Origin: Mesaphorura yosii
Lineage: Eukaryota > Arthropoda > Collembola > Poduromorpha > Tullbergiidae
Direction: 5' to 3'
NCBI GenBank assembly: GCA_009869945.1
Contig: WIXG01000084.1
Coordinates: forward strand, 1-64,000
Length of the DNA: 64,000 nt
The translations under genes and the position numbers were made by a program. The notes below the pieces were generated by a model. The model was not told the DNA's origin and searched no databases. It saw only the letters and a program-made list of their open reading frames with translations. Below are positions 37,690-49,593 of this stretch, in pieces. Position 1 is the stretch's first letter. Every line of letters starts with the position of its first letter.

Positions 37690-38656
37690 CGGTTGAATTC
37701 GGAGTGTACAAGGACGCCTTACGTGGCAGTGCTTGGTTTTATTTCTCTGTTAGCAAAATTCGTTGGTTATCTCTGGTGCTGATTTTGACTAAGCATCTGA
37801 TCTTCATATTTAAAGACTACTGCAATGAAGTATTGAGGACAACTCCTACCCTGGGACAGCAGAAATTCAGAATTGACAAGGGAAGAGAGAACGACTCACC
37901 GGAAACCAAACTACCTGCTATTAGATAATCAACCCGGTCCCCCGGTGTTAAATCTTCTGCTAACAGAGTCCTTTCAATGTTCTTACAGCCTCTCCCGCGA
38001 AATTCGAGTGGAGCCAAATGCTGGCACCATGAAATCAACGTCACCAATCCGAGCAAGGCATCCACTGCCGAGTTTGAACCTGATACATCAATTTGATGCC
38101 GTCGTCAAGATTTTTGACCTGTATGACTCAATCATGGGTCCATCATATTCGGTTTGTTCATTTGGAACTGTCTCTCTTTGATTTACATCGTTGGCAACAT
38201 GATCATCAAGAATACTTCGTTCATACCAATACACACTGGCTTACATTCATCCACCACTCTCTGCAGTTTTATTTGCTTGAAATTGCGGACCAGGCAAATC
38301 GAATGGTAGCCAACGTACATTTCGCAATTCTATAATAATTCGTCACTTGTGCATTGACCTTCGCATGACAGGTTCGAACGGAGAAAATACGAAGAGCGTT
38401 GGTAGACGTCAAATATGACACAGAACAGAGGGAATGAAGCGTTTGGAGTTGGGAGTTATCAGCGGCAGGGCTACTTCACGGTTGGGCGGCCTTTGCTGTC
38501 TGGAGTAAGAATTTTACATATATCAGGAGCAAACATGTCGATGGAATTTGTACGCTAACTGCTGACAAAACGTTGATTATTTACGCGATTGCAGATTTAT
38601 CAGTCACACTGACGTACATTGTAATTTTGTACCAGTTCCACCTTGCGTTAAACTAA
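37690..38656 (+). pseudogene. gustatory-receptor pseudogene
   Basis: A decayed copy of the adjacent receptor, missing its N-terminal third. Recognisable pieces appear in order but in shifted frames: LVLILTKHLIFIFKDYCNEVL (37.76-37.85 kb, matching LVTTKYLFFVWNDFCLYVQ of the intact gene); HQFDAVVKIFDLYDSIMGP (38.08-38.15 kb, matching IVELFNRYDQLIGP); FGLFIWNCLSLIYIVGN (plus-one frame); FYLLEIADQANRM (third frame); VRTEKIRRALVDVKYD after an acceptor at 38372; GYFTVGRPLLSG before a GTAAG donor near 38503; and TYIVILYQF near 38609-38635, the canonical C-terminal gustatory signature. At least three frameshifts and two in-frame stops separate these pieces. Exon borders in the 3' half still match those of the intact gene. 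Confidence 0.8.
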
Positions 38657-38915
38657 TCACGACAAAATTGGAAAAAGTTTGTCACCTGTCACACGTCACG
38701 TCTATTTGTATTCTAGCTCCCAATGAGTACCAGCCAAGAGATGTGCTAATTACCGTAAATATTGATTTTGACTCCCACTCGTAATTATAAAATCCATAGT
38801 TGATAACATTCACACAATAAAGCAACTGGTTTCCAATTTGTAATTCCGTGGAAGAAGTCAGAAACCTAGGACTCTTGTCTTGAGTAGTCAAAGCACACGC
38901 AGTGAGCTGTGAACG

Positions 38916-40335
38916 ATGCCGCTGAAAGGTCTTTCTTTCCCAACATGGGTTGGCTGGGCCTCTGGACTCTTATTCGTACGGCCGCCTTGGGGCTCCAGCG
39001 TTTCTTCATTGTCAAACCGTTTCCTGCCTTCAATAATGACCATCGCCAGTTTACTGGTTTGGCTTGACTTCCTCATCCACGCACACGTGCCTGACCAGTC
39101 GGCAAATACTGTCCGAGCAATCGTGTCGAGCGGCCTAATTTGGGGAGCCGTTCTTCTCAAATTCCTTCTGCGCGTGTCAACCAATCTTTCTTTGAAAATG
39201 TTGACTGTCTTTTGCACTGATCTGGAATCTCACAGCGCGTTTCTCGTCAACGAGTTCAAGTTGCCTGCTCCAATTGGACGCATTGACAGGATTTTAATTG
39301 TAGCGACATTTTGCCTGGAAGTACTGGCTTCGGCTGCTTCAATGGCTAAGATTCCGTCTCGAAGACAGTACGTATCTGGGTCTTGGCTTGACTTTTTGGC
39401 GGATTGGCCGTACGCTCTGGTGTTCGGCTTAATCGGCATTTTACCCAACTTTCTTCTTCTCTACGTCACATTTGCAATTGTGTTGGTCACAACAAAGTAT
39501 CTCTTCTTCGTTTGGAACGATTTTTGTCTGTATGTGCAAGATTGCGTGTTGAATCACTCAAAGATTTGCATTGGAGAAAAGTTGAACGCAGAGTCAAAGT
39601 CAAAGGTTTACTTCGGGGTTCATGAGCACGAATTGACCCAATGTCAAAATCTCTCGAGTGAAGAAAAATGGAATCATCAAATTCAACAGATTCTTCGGAA
39701 ATTCGACTGCATTGTGGAACTCTTCAACCGATACGACCAATTAATTGGTCCTTTATTGAGCGGCATGGTTTCCATCAACATAGCGGTGCTACTTCAAAGG
39801 GTCAATGATGCGTTTACATGGGTTGACTCGAATTCCACTCTGCTTTGGTCAGACATGGCGTCGTTAGCCTCCACAAGCATTCAGATTTTGACAGTTGTTG
39901 TGCATCTGGGGCAAGAAGCAAAAGGAAACGTGAGTGTTATCACTACTACAGATTTTTTTCCATTCATGTGAGGGCATTTCTTTGCGTTACCGTATTTAGA
40001 TGGTGAAACGAAAACTTTGTCTGGAGAAGTGTCTGACAACTATTGATGCTGATCCAGCAAGAAAACTACAACTGAAGGAAATTCAGGAATTGATCAAGAA
40101 TTGGAAATGGGAAATGAGTGGGTCGCAGTTCTTCACGGTCAGCAGGCCTCTCATGGCCACAGTAAGCAATTAACCATGACTTGAGGAACGTGACAATTGC
40201 AAACTGCTTATTCAATTATGGTTAACTTACCAGGTCATTTTCCTGCTTGCATCGTATACGATCATCGTATTCCAAATTCACATGGCCGAACCAGCACCGG
40301 CATATATGGAGGAAGAACCCCAAAGCTTTCTGTGA
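38916..40335 (+). CDS. gustatory receptor, 7TM (3 exons, 425 aa)
   Basis: Arthropod chemoreceptor of the gustatory receptor superfamily, an inverted seven-helix ligand-gated cation channel in taste neurons. Exons 38916-39929, 40000-40161 and 40234-40335 close in phase to 425 aa, a typical size. The long first exon carries the first six hydrophobic segments (for example SIMTIASLLVWLDFLI and WPYALVFGLIGILPNFLLLYV). Two short phase-0-spliced 3' exons follow, the conserved arrangement in this family. The last helix ends with SYTIIVFQIH, a variant of the TYhhhhhQF signature. ATG 38916 is the first Met of the frame. Ligand cannot be predicted. A decayed paralogue lies immediately upstream, indicating a small local receptor array. 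Confidence 0.88.
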
Positions 40336-42214
40336 GGAAGCTTAAAATGTAGTAGGGTCAGAAATTTAATCCAGTTATTCTAAATCTAATTCCACAGTCA
40401 TATGAGTAGTCTGAGATTAGAATTGTAATTGTACCTGTCCATTTCAAGTCTGATACATTTGTCATTCTAAAATGGCCGAAATTCCATAAATTAAGAACAC
40501 GTAAAAGAATGTGCGTAGTTATGATTAATTAAATGTGAATAGAGCGGTTTTGTTTCTTTTGTAACCGAAAATAGCTCACATTGCAGTCCTCGCAACGGAT
40601 TCGTAAATTCGTCGAAATGCATCTCTCAGAATTAAGCATGGAGCATGTTTTGTGTGTCATAATATCATTTGACACCGACTTTTGTTTATTACCGTCATAA
40701 AAATACCATTTGTAGTCTGCACGAAGTGGGACCACATGTTTTCAGCTCGCTAAGCACTTTAGTACAGGCAATAAGCATAAAGGCTCCTATTTTGACTGAC
40801 TCGTTAAAATCCCTGGCGTCTTTTATTTATGTAGATGTCTTGCCGTCAGATGTGCGCCGAAAATAATTTATACCTGCTCCACGCTCTGCTCTGCTTCTGT
40901 CTTTTGACTTTTGTGAACCATTGTCTCGTTAAAAACAAATCACGGATCCTAAACGCGCAGAGCAGCACGCCGACGATGAAGGCATGTATGACCGAATCAG
41001 CCGCGTTACGCTCCATATTCTACGTTTCTACTCAAGATGAGCAAATTTAACAAATGCTAGATTCGCATTCTAAACCTCTCATGAATCTTTCATCTCTCTT
41101 TCTTGTGCCCCTTGTCTTTTCTCGCAAAGGTATTTCATTTTATAATGAACCCGGCCATGCCATGGAACGACGTGGCAGGCATTAAAAATGTAGTACAACG
41201 ATAACGATAAGCGGAGAGAAGAGTGGCAACTGAAAAATTAAAAACGAGACTAAAGAGTAAACCAACCTGAAACTGAAACGAAACAGGACATTTTCACATT
41301 TTAGAATCATCAACATCGAGAATAACAACACAAATATTCGTCTTGATGGTCTTTATATTATTCTTATTATTTTGCAGATTATAATGAATGATTATTGTGC
41401 GGAAGAGTGAGACACTTTTTGCTCGTCTCCATTCTTCTTCTTCTTCGGCTCGCTCCCGAAGCTCGGTGCTGGGCTGCGGGCTCGGATTCAATCTTCTCTC
41501 ACGACGATGATGGCATGGCGTGCCTGCACACACATTTTTCTATTAAAGGGTTATTTTTAGCAAAAGAGATTTCTTTGCCAAAATATAATAATATTTAAGA
41601 GCTCGCTCAAGCCCAAGCACTAAGCACAAGGCAGACTAAGCACGTTGGAGGAGCGGAGACACGATTATTAGAATATTCGATATGGCAGGCATGGCCGCGT
41701 GGCGTGGCGTGGCTGTACCCGAGAAGGTTTACACGTTGCAGTTCGCAGTCACCACCTTTGAAATTTTAGCAAGCTCTGAATTCTAACCTCGCACTCCGAA
41801 CGGAAATCTGAACCGTACACAAAAGCAACATGTGAAGACGACACATTTCACACACCTTTTCAGACTCCGTCGTGTAATGATCATTCGAAGAATTCCTGTG
41901 TTCAGTTCTTCTGTTCAGTGCGGTGCTTCACATCAGTGAAATGCAAATAAATTGGGCTTCACACATACACAACGGATCTCAAATCTAAAACAAATGTTTT
42001 GAGGACTGAGCAATGAGCAAAGGTCTCCGTCGCCTTTCTTGGATTCGGTTCCAGCAATTTTATTGCCTTTTGCCTGTGCCTCGGTTTCCGGTCACAATTG
42101 TCTTGACTCTTCAATGTGAAAGTGCGTTCGTCGTCTTAAATGTGTTTTATCATCTACTACTTTTGGTTCAGAATCAAACTGCTTGGTGCTTAAGGCTTAA
42201 GCTCGGTTAAGGCA
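40336..42214. other. intergenic region (1.9 kb), no gene
   Basis: Contains simple repeats (for example CTT runs near 41430 and three GGCGT units near 41695) and short unrecognised frames. A frame at 41395-41598 has a signal-peptide-like start but lacks an ATG. The right part is probably the Neto promoter and 5' UTR. Confidence 0.45.
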
Positions 42215-45082
42215 ATGAGCGCATCAGCTGCCATTAGCAGTAAGTACCGTCACCAGTATTGTTGTTGTTCAAAAGGGCAACACGATCAACGACTTGGATT
42301 CCAACGTCTGGGCATTGTTATGAGTAAGTACTTCTCAAATTCGCTGTCTTTGCTTTGTGAAGCTTCACTGCAGACTGCAAGCAAACCTATGGATTTATTG
42401 TAGCAATCTGTGCAGCAATGGTCGCAACAATTGTCCATGTGAGTGGCGAGCCGATTCCCGTGGCAATGACCACTGCCAATGGGGCGGCCAACTCAAGCAC
42501 GAGCACCAATAGAACCTTCATGCTAGGGCGGAGTAAGGTCATCGACGAATGCAAAGCATTCACACTTGGAACCTCGAAGTACGAGTTCACGTCGCCAGAC
42601 TACCCAAATAATTATCCGGACAACATTGATTGTGTGAAGGTTATCACTGGTAAGCAACACTAAATACTTGGTGTTGGCGCACTTTAAATTAAAGCAGCCT
42701 ACATTGCATTTGCATTGGCAGTCAATCATTTTTCTTTTCGGATTTTTTGGAATTTGCTTCGGGATGTATAAATATCTACCTTTCATCATCATGTCTTGTA
42801 AGAGTCATGTCACACGAAGCAAAGCAAAGCGAAGCGAGAGCGTGGCGTAACATAAGTTGTCCTTTCAAAGACGACGATGATGGACTTCTTAGAGCGAGAG
42901 CTTCTAGTCTTCAGTCTTCTAGTTAGACCCGCCTGGCCGTAGCCAGGCGCGTGCATCACACGGCTACGGCTAAGCTCGGAACGTCTTTGCAGTTTTGACA
43001 TGATCATGATAAATATCAGGCGACGCCTCATTTGTCAACTTCATTGTGTTCCGCGTGCTGTGTTGTAGGAGCATGGTGTTATTTATAGTATTCGCATTCG
43101 AATTCGGCGTTTCGTGACGGTGATATGATTTTTCGGTCTCGCAGCTGAACCGGGTCACAGAATACAAATTCGTATAATTCAGAGCTTCCAAATGGAAGAG
43201 TCGCCCGGGTGCAAGTACGACTACTTTGAGGCGAGGAATGGACAGTTTGGATACTCGACCGTGCTGGCCCGAGTTTGCGGCAGTATTCCACCCACTCCAA
43301 TTCTTGGGACTGGACATTACATGTGGCTGCGGTTTCACTCGGACCCGGGTATAAATTATGGCGGCTTCAAGGCTCTGATTACAATGGTTCCGACCAGCGG
43401 TATGATCTACATTCATATTCCTAATGAACTGTTAATCTCAACCTGAACATTTCCAAATTTGCAATATGACTGGCAGATTTCACGCAGGAAGTGGGAGAAT
43501 GCGAGCAAGAGCTTACTGGCGACGAAGGAGCATTCAAAAGCGATGAGCTCATGGAGAAAGTTCCCTACACTCCACGCGCCACAACTTGCGCTTGGCTTAT
43601 TGAAACCGCAGAAGAGAAAAGAATTAGCTTAAAGTTTGAAGAGTACAAACTCGAAAAGCCAAACGATTGCAATTACAACTTTATCGAAGTTTACCGTACA
43701 AAAGAGGATTACGATGGCAGAGCCACGGAACACGGCGGTGAGAAGGGGACAAAGAAATTCTGCGGCAGCACAGCGGACTCCGTGAAATCAATTCAGAACT
43801 TTCTGGCAGTCAGATTCTTCGCAGTCGGATTCGACATTAACAATCAGAGAAGGCCGCAATTCAAAGCCAACTTTACCGTCTACCGACAGCTCAAGACAGG
43901 TTCGATGAAATTTAAAGCCTTAGAAATCACCTTTGCTAATAACTAGTCATTTTAATTAGATACGAATCCGCCTGAGGCCTGTGACCCTCAAACTGAATTC
44001 GATTGTGGAGACCTTTCGTGCATCTCGGCGGACCTTCACTGCAATCACAAGTACAACTGCGATTTGAGGACTGACGAGGAAAAATGTCCGAGTGAGGTAC
44101 ATGAAACTTCGGACATTGACTTATTCGATCGTCTCCTCTACACCAGGTTGAGCCATCCAACCAAATCAATTAAGTCGGTATTGTTTCTCTCAATCGTAGC
44201 ACACAGCTGGCGTGACTCCAGACATTCTAGTGATCGGTCTCGTGGGATGCATCATGATCTTTGGAATGTGCGCCGGAATGATTCTAAATATTCACAGGAA
44301 ACTAAAGCAAGACCGCGAAGAGCTGAACGAACTGAAGGTGAGTGAATGCATTGTAAATTGTGCGAAGCAAATGCCGAAAATGAAATGTCCGCGGGGAATT
44401 GATTTATCGAAATTTTTTTTCATAGCTATCTCTTCAGAAATCTCGCGAATCAGTGCCAGAAAGCAATCGTATTCGACAAGAACTGGGACCAGGACCAAGC
44501 AGCCAGGAAACAACGTCTGCCGAAACTGTCATTGAGAGAAAGCCCGGGACCTATTCCTCTCAAAATGCTCCATTGCCACACCCACCAGTCACAAGTGTTG
44601 CTCCAACACACTCATCATATCCGCCAAACGGGGACTTGAAGAAGCCCTTCAAAAATGTGACCACAGTCAATACGACAGCATTAATTACATATCAGCCACC
44701 TCCGTCATACCCAACAAAAGTTACTGTTAAGCCCAAAACTCCGGCACCCGCTGCTGAAGTATGCATTGGCACTGATGACATTAGTTTCAGCAGCAGTCCG
44801 GACAATATAGAAGACAGAATTGTAGAAGTGAGAGACGTGGCTTGTCAAACGAGAGGTCTCATGCCCAGTAGTCGAGAAATTGGCTTCACTCGAGGCGCCA
44901 GCGCTGGGCGAGGAAGAGCTCCGCTGGCAAGAGAAGACGCGGTGTACGAATTGCTGCCAGTACAACGTAGAACGATAAGACGATACGCACCGGATGCTAT
45001 AATGCCAAGTTTTCCTAGCTTCTCTTCCGCAAGCTCGGAAACCGGAAGAAGTCTAGAACGATTGGATGAAGTAACTGAATAA
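42215..45082 (+). CDS. Neto: Neto: CUB-CUB-LDLa single-pass receptor auxiliary protein (7 exons, 654 aa)
   Basis: Neuropilin and tolloid-like protein, an auxiliary subunit of ionotropic glutamate receptors; in flies it is required to cluster receptors at the neuromuscular junction. Exons 42215-42323, 42404-42649, 43145-43399, 43477-43899, 43960-44096, 44200-44337 and 44426-45082 close to 654 aa. A hydrophobic N-terminal stretch (about 32-50, LGIVMTICAAMVATIV) acts as signal or signal-anchor. CUB1 is at about 84-198 (DYPNNYPD, CKYDYFEARNG, four Cys). CUB2 is at about 210-338 (CEQELTGDEGAFKS, four Cys). An LDLa module is at about 350-388 (six Cys, NCDLRTDEEKC). The TM helix is at about 396-420 (ILVIGLVGCIMIFGMCAGMIL). 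A roughly 230-residue Ser/Pro-rich cytoplasmic tail follows. Domain order and the CUB2 sequence match vertebrate NETO1/2. Start codon choice is the least certain part. Confidence 0.9.
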
Positions 45083-45858
45083 CGTGTAACTAATCAGGAT
45101 TTAATTGAGCTTACTTATTTCCAACACTAATACTTAAGCTATCGTCTGAAGAAATGAAGCTATGCTCAGGAACGATTTCTGTAAAGGGCACAGTGTAATT
45201 TGGGTGCTCATTCCTTCCTTTAGGCCATAGGGAAAAGTTAGGACGCCTACTTTGGGTTCTTTTTATGTATTCATAGTTATTCCATTTACAATTTTATTGT
45301 TACTCCTACGTCTATATCGCTTAATTGACTTCAACTTCAATATTTGCAATTTCAATTTTATAGGTTGTAGGTCCTGTGATTTGAACTCAGGTTGTTAAAG
45401 ACACGTTTTACTTTTCATAAGCGATAAGCCCAATCCTATCTTGGAGAAAGTCTCTATTTTTTGTTTCGACGGCTCCATATAGCTCCTCCTGACAATACTG
45501 ACGTTAAAAAGGAGTTGTTAGGTTGTAACCTTAAAAATATTGAGCACCTCAGCTGTTCAAAGTTACTTTAATAAAATCATGAATTCAAAGTCGGGTTGAT
45601 TGAGTTTTTAACTGTACACACAAAATTGTCAAATGCTTTGTTCATAGCACCAGCGCACCGGCTCTTTTCGAGTGTCTCGACTTCGAGCTGACGTCATGGC
45701 AGATTCTGCGCAGGAGGCGCGATGAGCCTCTGTTTGACTCTTTTGACGTCTCAATGTTGGGTGAAGTGAGTTGTGATTTCACCTCGATTTGGTTGAAGCT
45801 GAGTCATTGCTTAATTCACTTTAAAATTTGCGTTCAAAATTGCAGTCGAGCAGCAATC
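45083..45858. other. Neto 3' UTR and TSG101 promoter
   Basis: 775 bp between a stop and a start on the same strand. AATAAA near 45570 is a likely Neto polyadenylation signal. TSG101 has a possible non-coding exon just before its ATG. No gene is seen. Confidence 0.5.
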
Positions 45859-47333
45859 ATGGGCGAACAACAACAGCAAGAATTTGACAATTTCATTCGG
45901 GAAGTTCTTGCTCGAGTGCAGGTAAAAGTTCCTGGAATTACATGCAAGAATGCTTTTCAGACGTTAGAAAAACCTATGTCTGATGAATGATTGTGTTCAA
46001 TTAATTTTAAAGTACCGAGATCCAGAGAGGACCAGACAAGACATGCTTGAGGTGCTTACTCAATACCCCGGACTAAAACCTGTCGCAGAAACTTACGGTA
46101 AATGTGCTTTGCTTAGTGCTTGACCATTTGTGAAATATTTATTTGACGAATGTGTCTTATTTTCTCTCCAGTTTTCAACAATGGCTTCGAACAACTTCTT
46201 TTAGCTCTCTCGGGGACAATTCCCGTGGAACATAAAGGTAAGCGCCAGAACAATCCTCTGCCTACAGTCATTTGTACTTTAAATTTTTTGCGATTTACTG
46301 ATTCAGGTCAACTATATTACATTCCTGTCTTCATTTGGCTACTGAATACATACCCGTATAATGCGCCAATGGTATTTGTTAAACCAACAACCGAAATGAG
46401 GATAAAGCCTTCGGATTACGTAGCTGCGGATGGGAAAGTGTATCTACCATACCTTCAAGAATGGAAACATGTAAGCGGAATCATATGTTTGTAATTTTCT
46501 AAACACTTACGTATAATTTTTATTGCAGAACATGTCCGAGCTAATTCTATTGATTCAAGTTCTCATTATCACATTCCAAGATGAGCCTCCAGTGTACTCT
46601 GTCCTCAGCAGTCCGCCGCCATTGCCATATCCAGTGTCTCCTTCCGGTGGATTGTACAATCTATACCAACACCAGCAAAACGTTACGCCAATTTCACCTC
46701 AAAGAGCAGGATTCCTGAGGGCAGCTGAAGAAAAATTGGTACTTCAACTGCTGAAAAGTTACCAATCTACAGAAGTGGAGAGATCGGTGAGCCATCAAAA
46801 TCTCACGATGAAGGTGAACGATGAAAATGACTTTGAAAATCATTTTAATGACACAGGCTGGTGACCAACTGAGAATGGGGTCAGAAAAGTTGACAATGAT
46901 GTTGCGACGAGTAGAACAGGAGGAAGACATCTTACGCAATGATATTAAAAAATGCGAAACACAACTTAATGCTGTTGGTGAGACTCTGGTTGCTCAAGAG
47001 GCGGAGATTCAGGAAAGGGAAGCGTCAGTGATAGAAGATGCAATTCAAACGCCGAGACCACTTTATAATCAGTAAGATCTCATGTTCTCACTACAATGCA
47101 AATGCTGTGAATAAAGTATGGAGAATTAATCACAAGCTTGTCCTTGTAGAATTGTCGCAAGCTACGCAGAAGATCAAGCTCTGGAAGACGCGATTTATTA
47201 TGTCAGCGAAGGATTGCGATCGGGAAGAATGGAACTGGACCAGTTTGAGAAAAGCATTCGAAAACTTGCACGGAAACAATTCATGCTGCGTCTTCTGATA
47301 ATCAAATGCCGTGAAAAGGCAGGACTGAAATAA
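45859..47333 (+). CDS. TSG101: TSG101 / Vps23, ESCRT-I subunit (7 exons, 344 aa)
   Basis: ESCRT-I component that recognises ubiquitinated cargo and P(T/S)AP late-domain motifs at endosomes. Exons 45859-45921, 46013-46097, 46172-46237, 46307-46470, 46529-46786, 46857-47071 and 47150-47333 close to 344 aa. The UEV domain spans about 2-142, with YIPVFIWLLNTYPYNAPMVF, the IKPSDYVAADGKVYLPYLQEW core (Tyr in place of the E2 catalytic Cys) and QDEPPVYS at its end. A short Pro-rich linker, a coiled coil (about 200-270) and the C-terminal steadiness box (about 278-344, YAEDQALEDAIYYVSEGLRSG...RKQFMLR) follow. It is shorter than human (390 aa), with a reduced linker. The PTAP motif found before the human steadiness box is not kept (QTPRPLYNQ here). 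Confidence 0.95.
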
Positions 47334-47486
47334 TGTTAGGCACTAGTCAATTTATTATTTATTTTCTCACGACAAAATGTACACTTCGACGAGTATCGGA
47401 CCTAGATTATGAATTACGCGATTTGCAATAAACGAATCTTCATTTTTACTGTACATGCTTCGGGCTTCGTAACCCCAATCTTTCTT

Positions 47487-48200
47487 TCAACTTTCTGGTT
47501 TAGGAGTCAGTGATTTACAATTAAGTTCCCTCGTCGTCACTGTGTCAAGCAGTGACGTGGACAGAACATTCAGCACAGTTATCAGAAAAATCAGCACTGT
47601 AACGATATTGTTGTAAGTTTCGGCTTTCGACTTGAGTTTCGTGAGACTACCAATCATGAGGAGCACAATTCCGGTCAGAACCTTAAAAGGAAAGTGAAAT
47701 ACTGTAAGGATTAGATCAGATCAATGTGTTCTTGACGTGAAAACTACGTATAAGCAATCTTACTTGAAGAACAATCGAAATGGACGTGCTGCACAGCAGA
47801 ATCGTGTAAAATTGGTGGCTTGACCCGGCCAAAAGAATATATTTTAATTGTGATATGCTATTTGTGAGCAGCGCAATGTCCAGGAGCCCTAACGGATAAG
47901 GGGAAAGTTTATAATTTATTCAAGCCAATTTGCGTCCATGTCGTTCTAATGCCCGATGGTCCAGTTACCTTGTGCAATCGTTTTCTTCGTAGCGAATTGA
48001 TTAAAATGCGATGATGTATCGGTGCTCGGTTCTTGTCGCTCCGCACCAACCTGTGGAAATGATTTCGCATTTCGAATATGGAATTTTCGTCATTTAATTG
48101 TAAAAAATAGCCTTGTGCGCTCGCATGGTGTCTTACTGACCTGATCCATAGTATCCTCTGGGGACTTGAGTTCCTGACCACTAGCTTTCAGCGTTTCCAT
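47487..48200 (-). CDS. ninjurin B (4 exons, 153 aa)
   Basis: Ninjurin-family two-helix plasma-membrane protein. The family mediates adhesion and, for NINJ1, plasma-membrane rupture in lytic cell death by filament assembly. Exons 48141-48200, 47969-48050, 47764-47888 and 47487-47681 close to 153 aa, the standard size. Residues about 35-66 hold the hallmark amphipathic helices FATKKTIAQGLLDIALLTNSISQLK. TM1 is at about 72-100 (FYTILLCSTSISIVLQVLTGIVLLMIG) and TM2 at about 112-132 (NNIVTVLIFLITVLNVL). It lies head-to-tail with ninjurin A and converges on TSG101; only about 150 bp separate the two stop codons. Confidence 0.92.
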
Positions 48201-48632
48201 TTCTAATCCCAAGTTCGCGAATTGCGAATTTGTTTCAGCGCTGCGTTAGTACTGCTCTGACGCGATTAAGGTGACAAATGAAACTGATGGCACAACGTTC
48301 ACGGCGCCACTTATTCGTGCATCGGCATTCAACCTCTGCTTTCGATAAGCCTTCGTCATCGTCATCTTCATACTCATGCTAACGCGTACGAGATAAGAAC
48401 GGGATGCCATCAATGTCGCGATTAAGTGAATTTATCACATCAGGTGAGATTACTGTTTTATTAGAAAACCTGTACATGATTGGCATTCTTATCACTTGTA
48501 TTTAGGCATTCACCGTTCGCACAAAGATAAAGACTTCAAAGTTGGAAGGTAAACAAACAACGTAGACGTAAATCTTTTAAATACATTAGCCACAGCCGCA
48601 GTAAGTTAATCAAAGCTCGTGCGAAGCTTCAT
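48201..48632. other. spacer between tandem ninjurins
   Basis: 430 bp between the stop of ninjurin A and the start of ninjurin B, presumably ninjurin A 3' UTR and ninjurin B promoter. No gene is seen. Confidence 0.5.
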
Positions 48633-49593
48633 TCAGCCAGGCACATGATTTGACGAGTCATTCCAAATGAGCGCCGACGGTGGCGGAAGAGACGGAGGTT
48701 GGGCCGACTTTTCCGATCGGACAGGATGCATTTCTAACCCAAACGACGATACCATAACATTGATGATTGTGATGATGAATATGAACATGGTCACGACATT
48801 GTTCAAAATGTTTGCCCTTCTTTTCTTTTGAGCGTGCTCTTTGTCCAGTGTCCCAATGTAAAGGAGGCACAGACCCACGAGCACTTGGAGCACAATGGAG
48901 AAGGAGATGAATGTGATGATGACTCTTCGCATTGACGAGTGCTCCTCCGACTGAATGACAACTCGAAGTTGAGAGGTATTCGCTGTCAGGAGAGCAATGT
49001 CCAGCATGCCCTGCGCGATTGTCTTCTTCGCAGCATAAATCGTACTTGCTTCCTCCTTCTTAATTTCTTCTTCGATTACCTTATCCGCCAACAAATACCT
49101 CGCCGGAGCTGGCTGTAAGAGAAATTGAAGCGTGCAGAGGCATGTCCAAGTGCAAACATTCGAACAAATCGAAGCGATCCACATACCGTCATGAAACTTC
49201 CTCCTTCGTCAACGTAGACAAAATTTCCTTCAGGGTCCCTGTCCGGTTTGTTGTTCGCATCGTCGTTGACACGAGACCCGTCTTCACTGCGATCCAAATC
49301 AATCGTCGCAAAATTCTCAATACTGCCTTCCTTCTTGATGGCCTCATCGTTGTATATAACCTCGTCATACTCGTGACTGTCGATTGGATCAGAGTACCCA
49401 AATTCGACATGCACTCCAGGATTGCTGTAGGCGTTTTCTGTAAACCGGGAGGGAGATTTTCAACACTGGACGCTGATTGGTTTTATCACAACGACGGCGA
49501 CTAACCTCCTTGTGCATTCGTGTGAGATTCCATCGTCGTCCTGTTGGGGCTATTAGAACCAGCCTCTGAATTTATTCTGTCAGGATTCGCCAT
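48633..49593 (-). CDS. ninjurin A with long acidic N-terminus (3 exons, 272 aa)
   Basis: Second ninjurin. Exons 49506-49593, 49187-49437 and 48633-49112 close to 272 aa. The core (about 138-250) has AAKKTIAQGMLDIALLTANTSQLR, TM1 ITFISFSIVLQVLVGLCLLYIG and TM2 NNVVTMFIFIITIINVMVSSFG, clearly ninjurin. KKTIAQG-LDIALLT is shared word for word with ninjurin B. Before the core there are about 137 residues rich in Asp, Glu and Asn (DEVIYNDEAIKKEG, DRSEDGSRVNDDANN), far longer than in vertebrate ninjurins. The C-terminus is Pro/Ser-rich (PPSLPPPSAL). The core is uninterrupted in one exon here but split by three introns in ninjurin B, so the pair differs in structure. Confidence 0.92.

Noticed and set aside
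41395-41598. ORF with signal-peptide-like start (LLVSILLLLRLAPEARC)
   Set aside because: It begins at TTG, the hydrophobic run comes from a CTT simple repeat, and there is no ATG in frame nearby or downstream exon.
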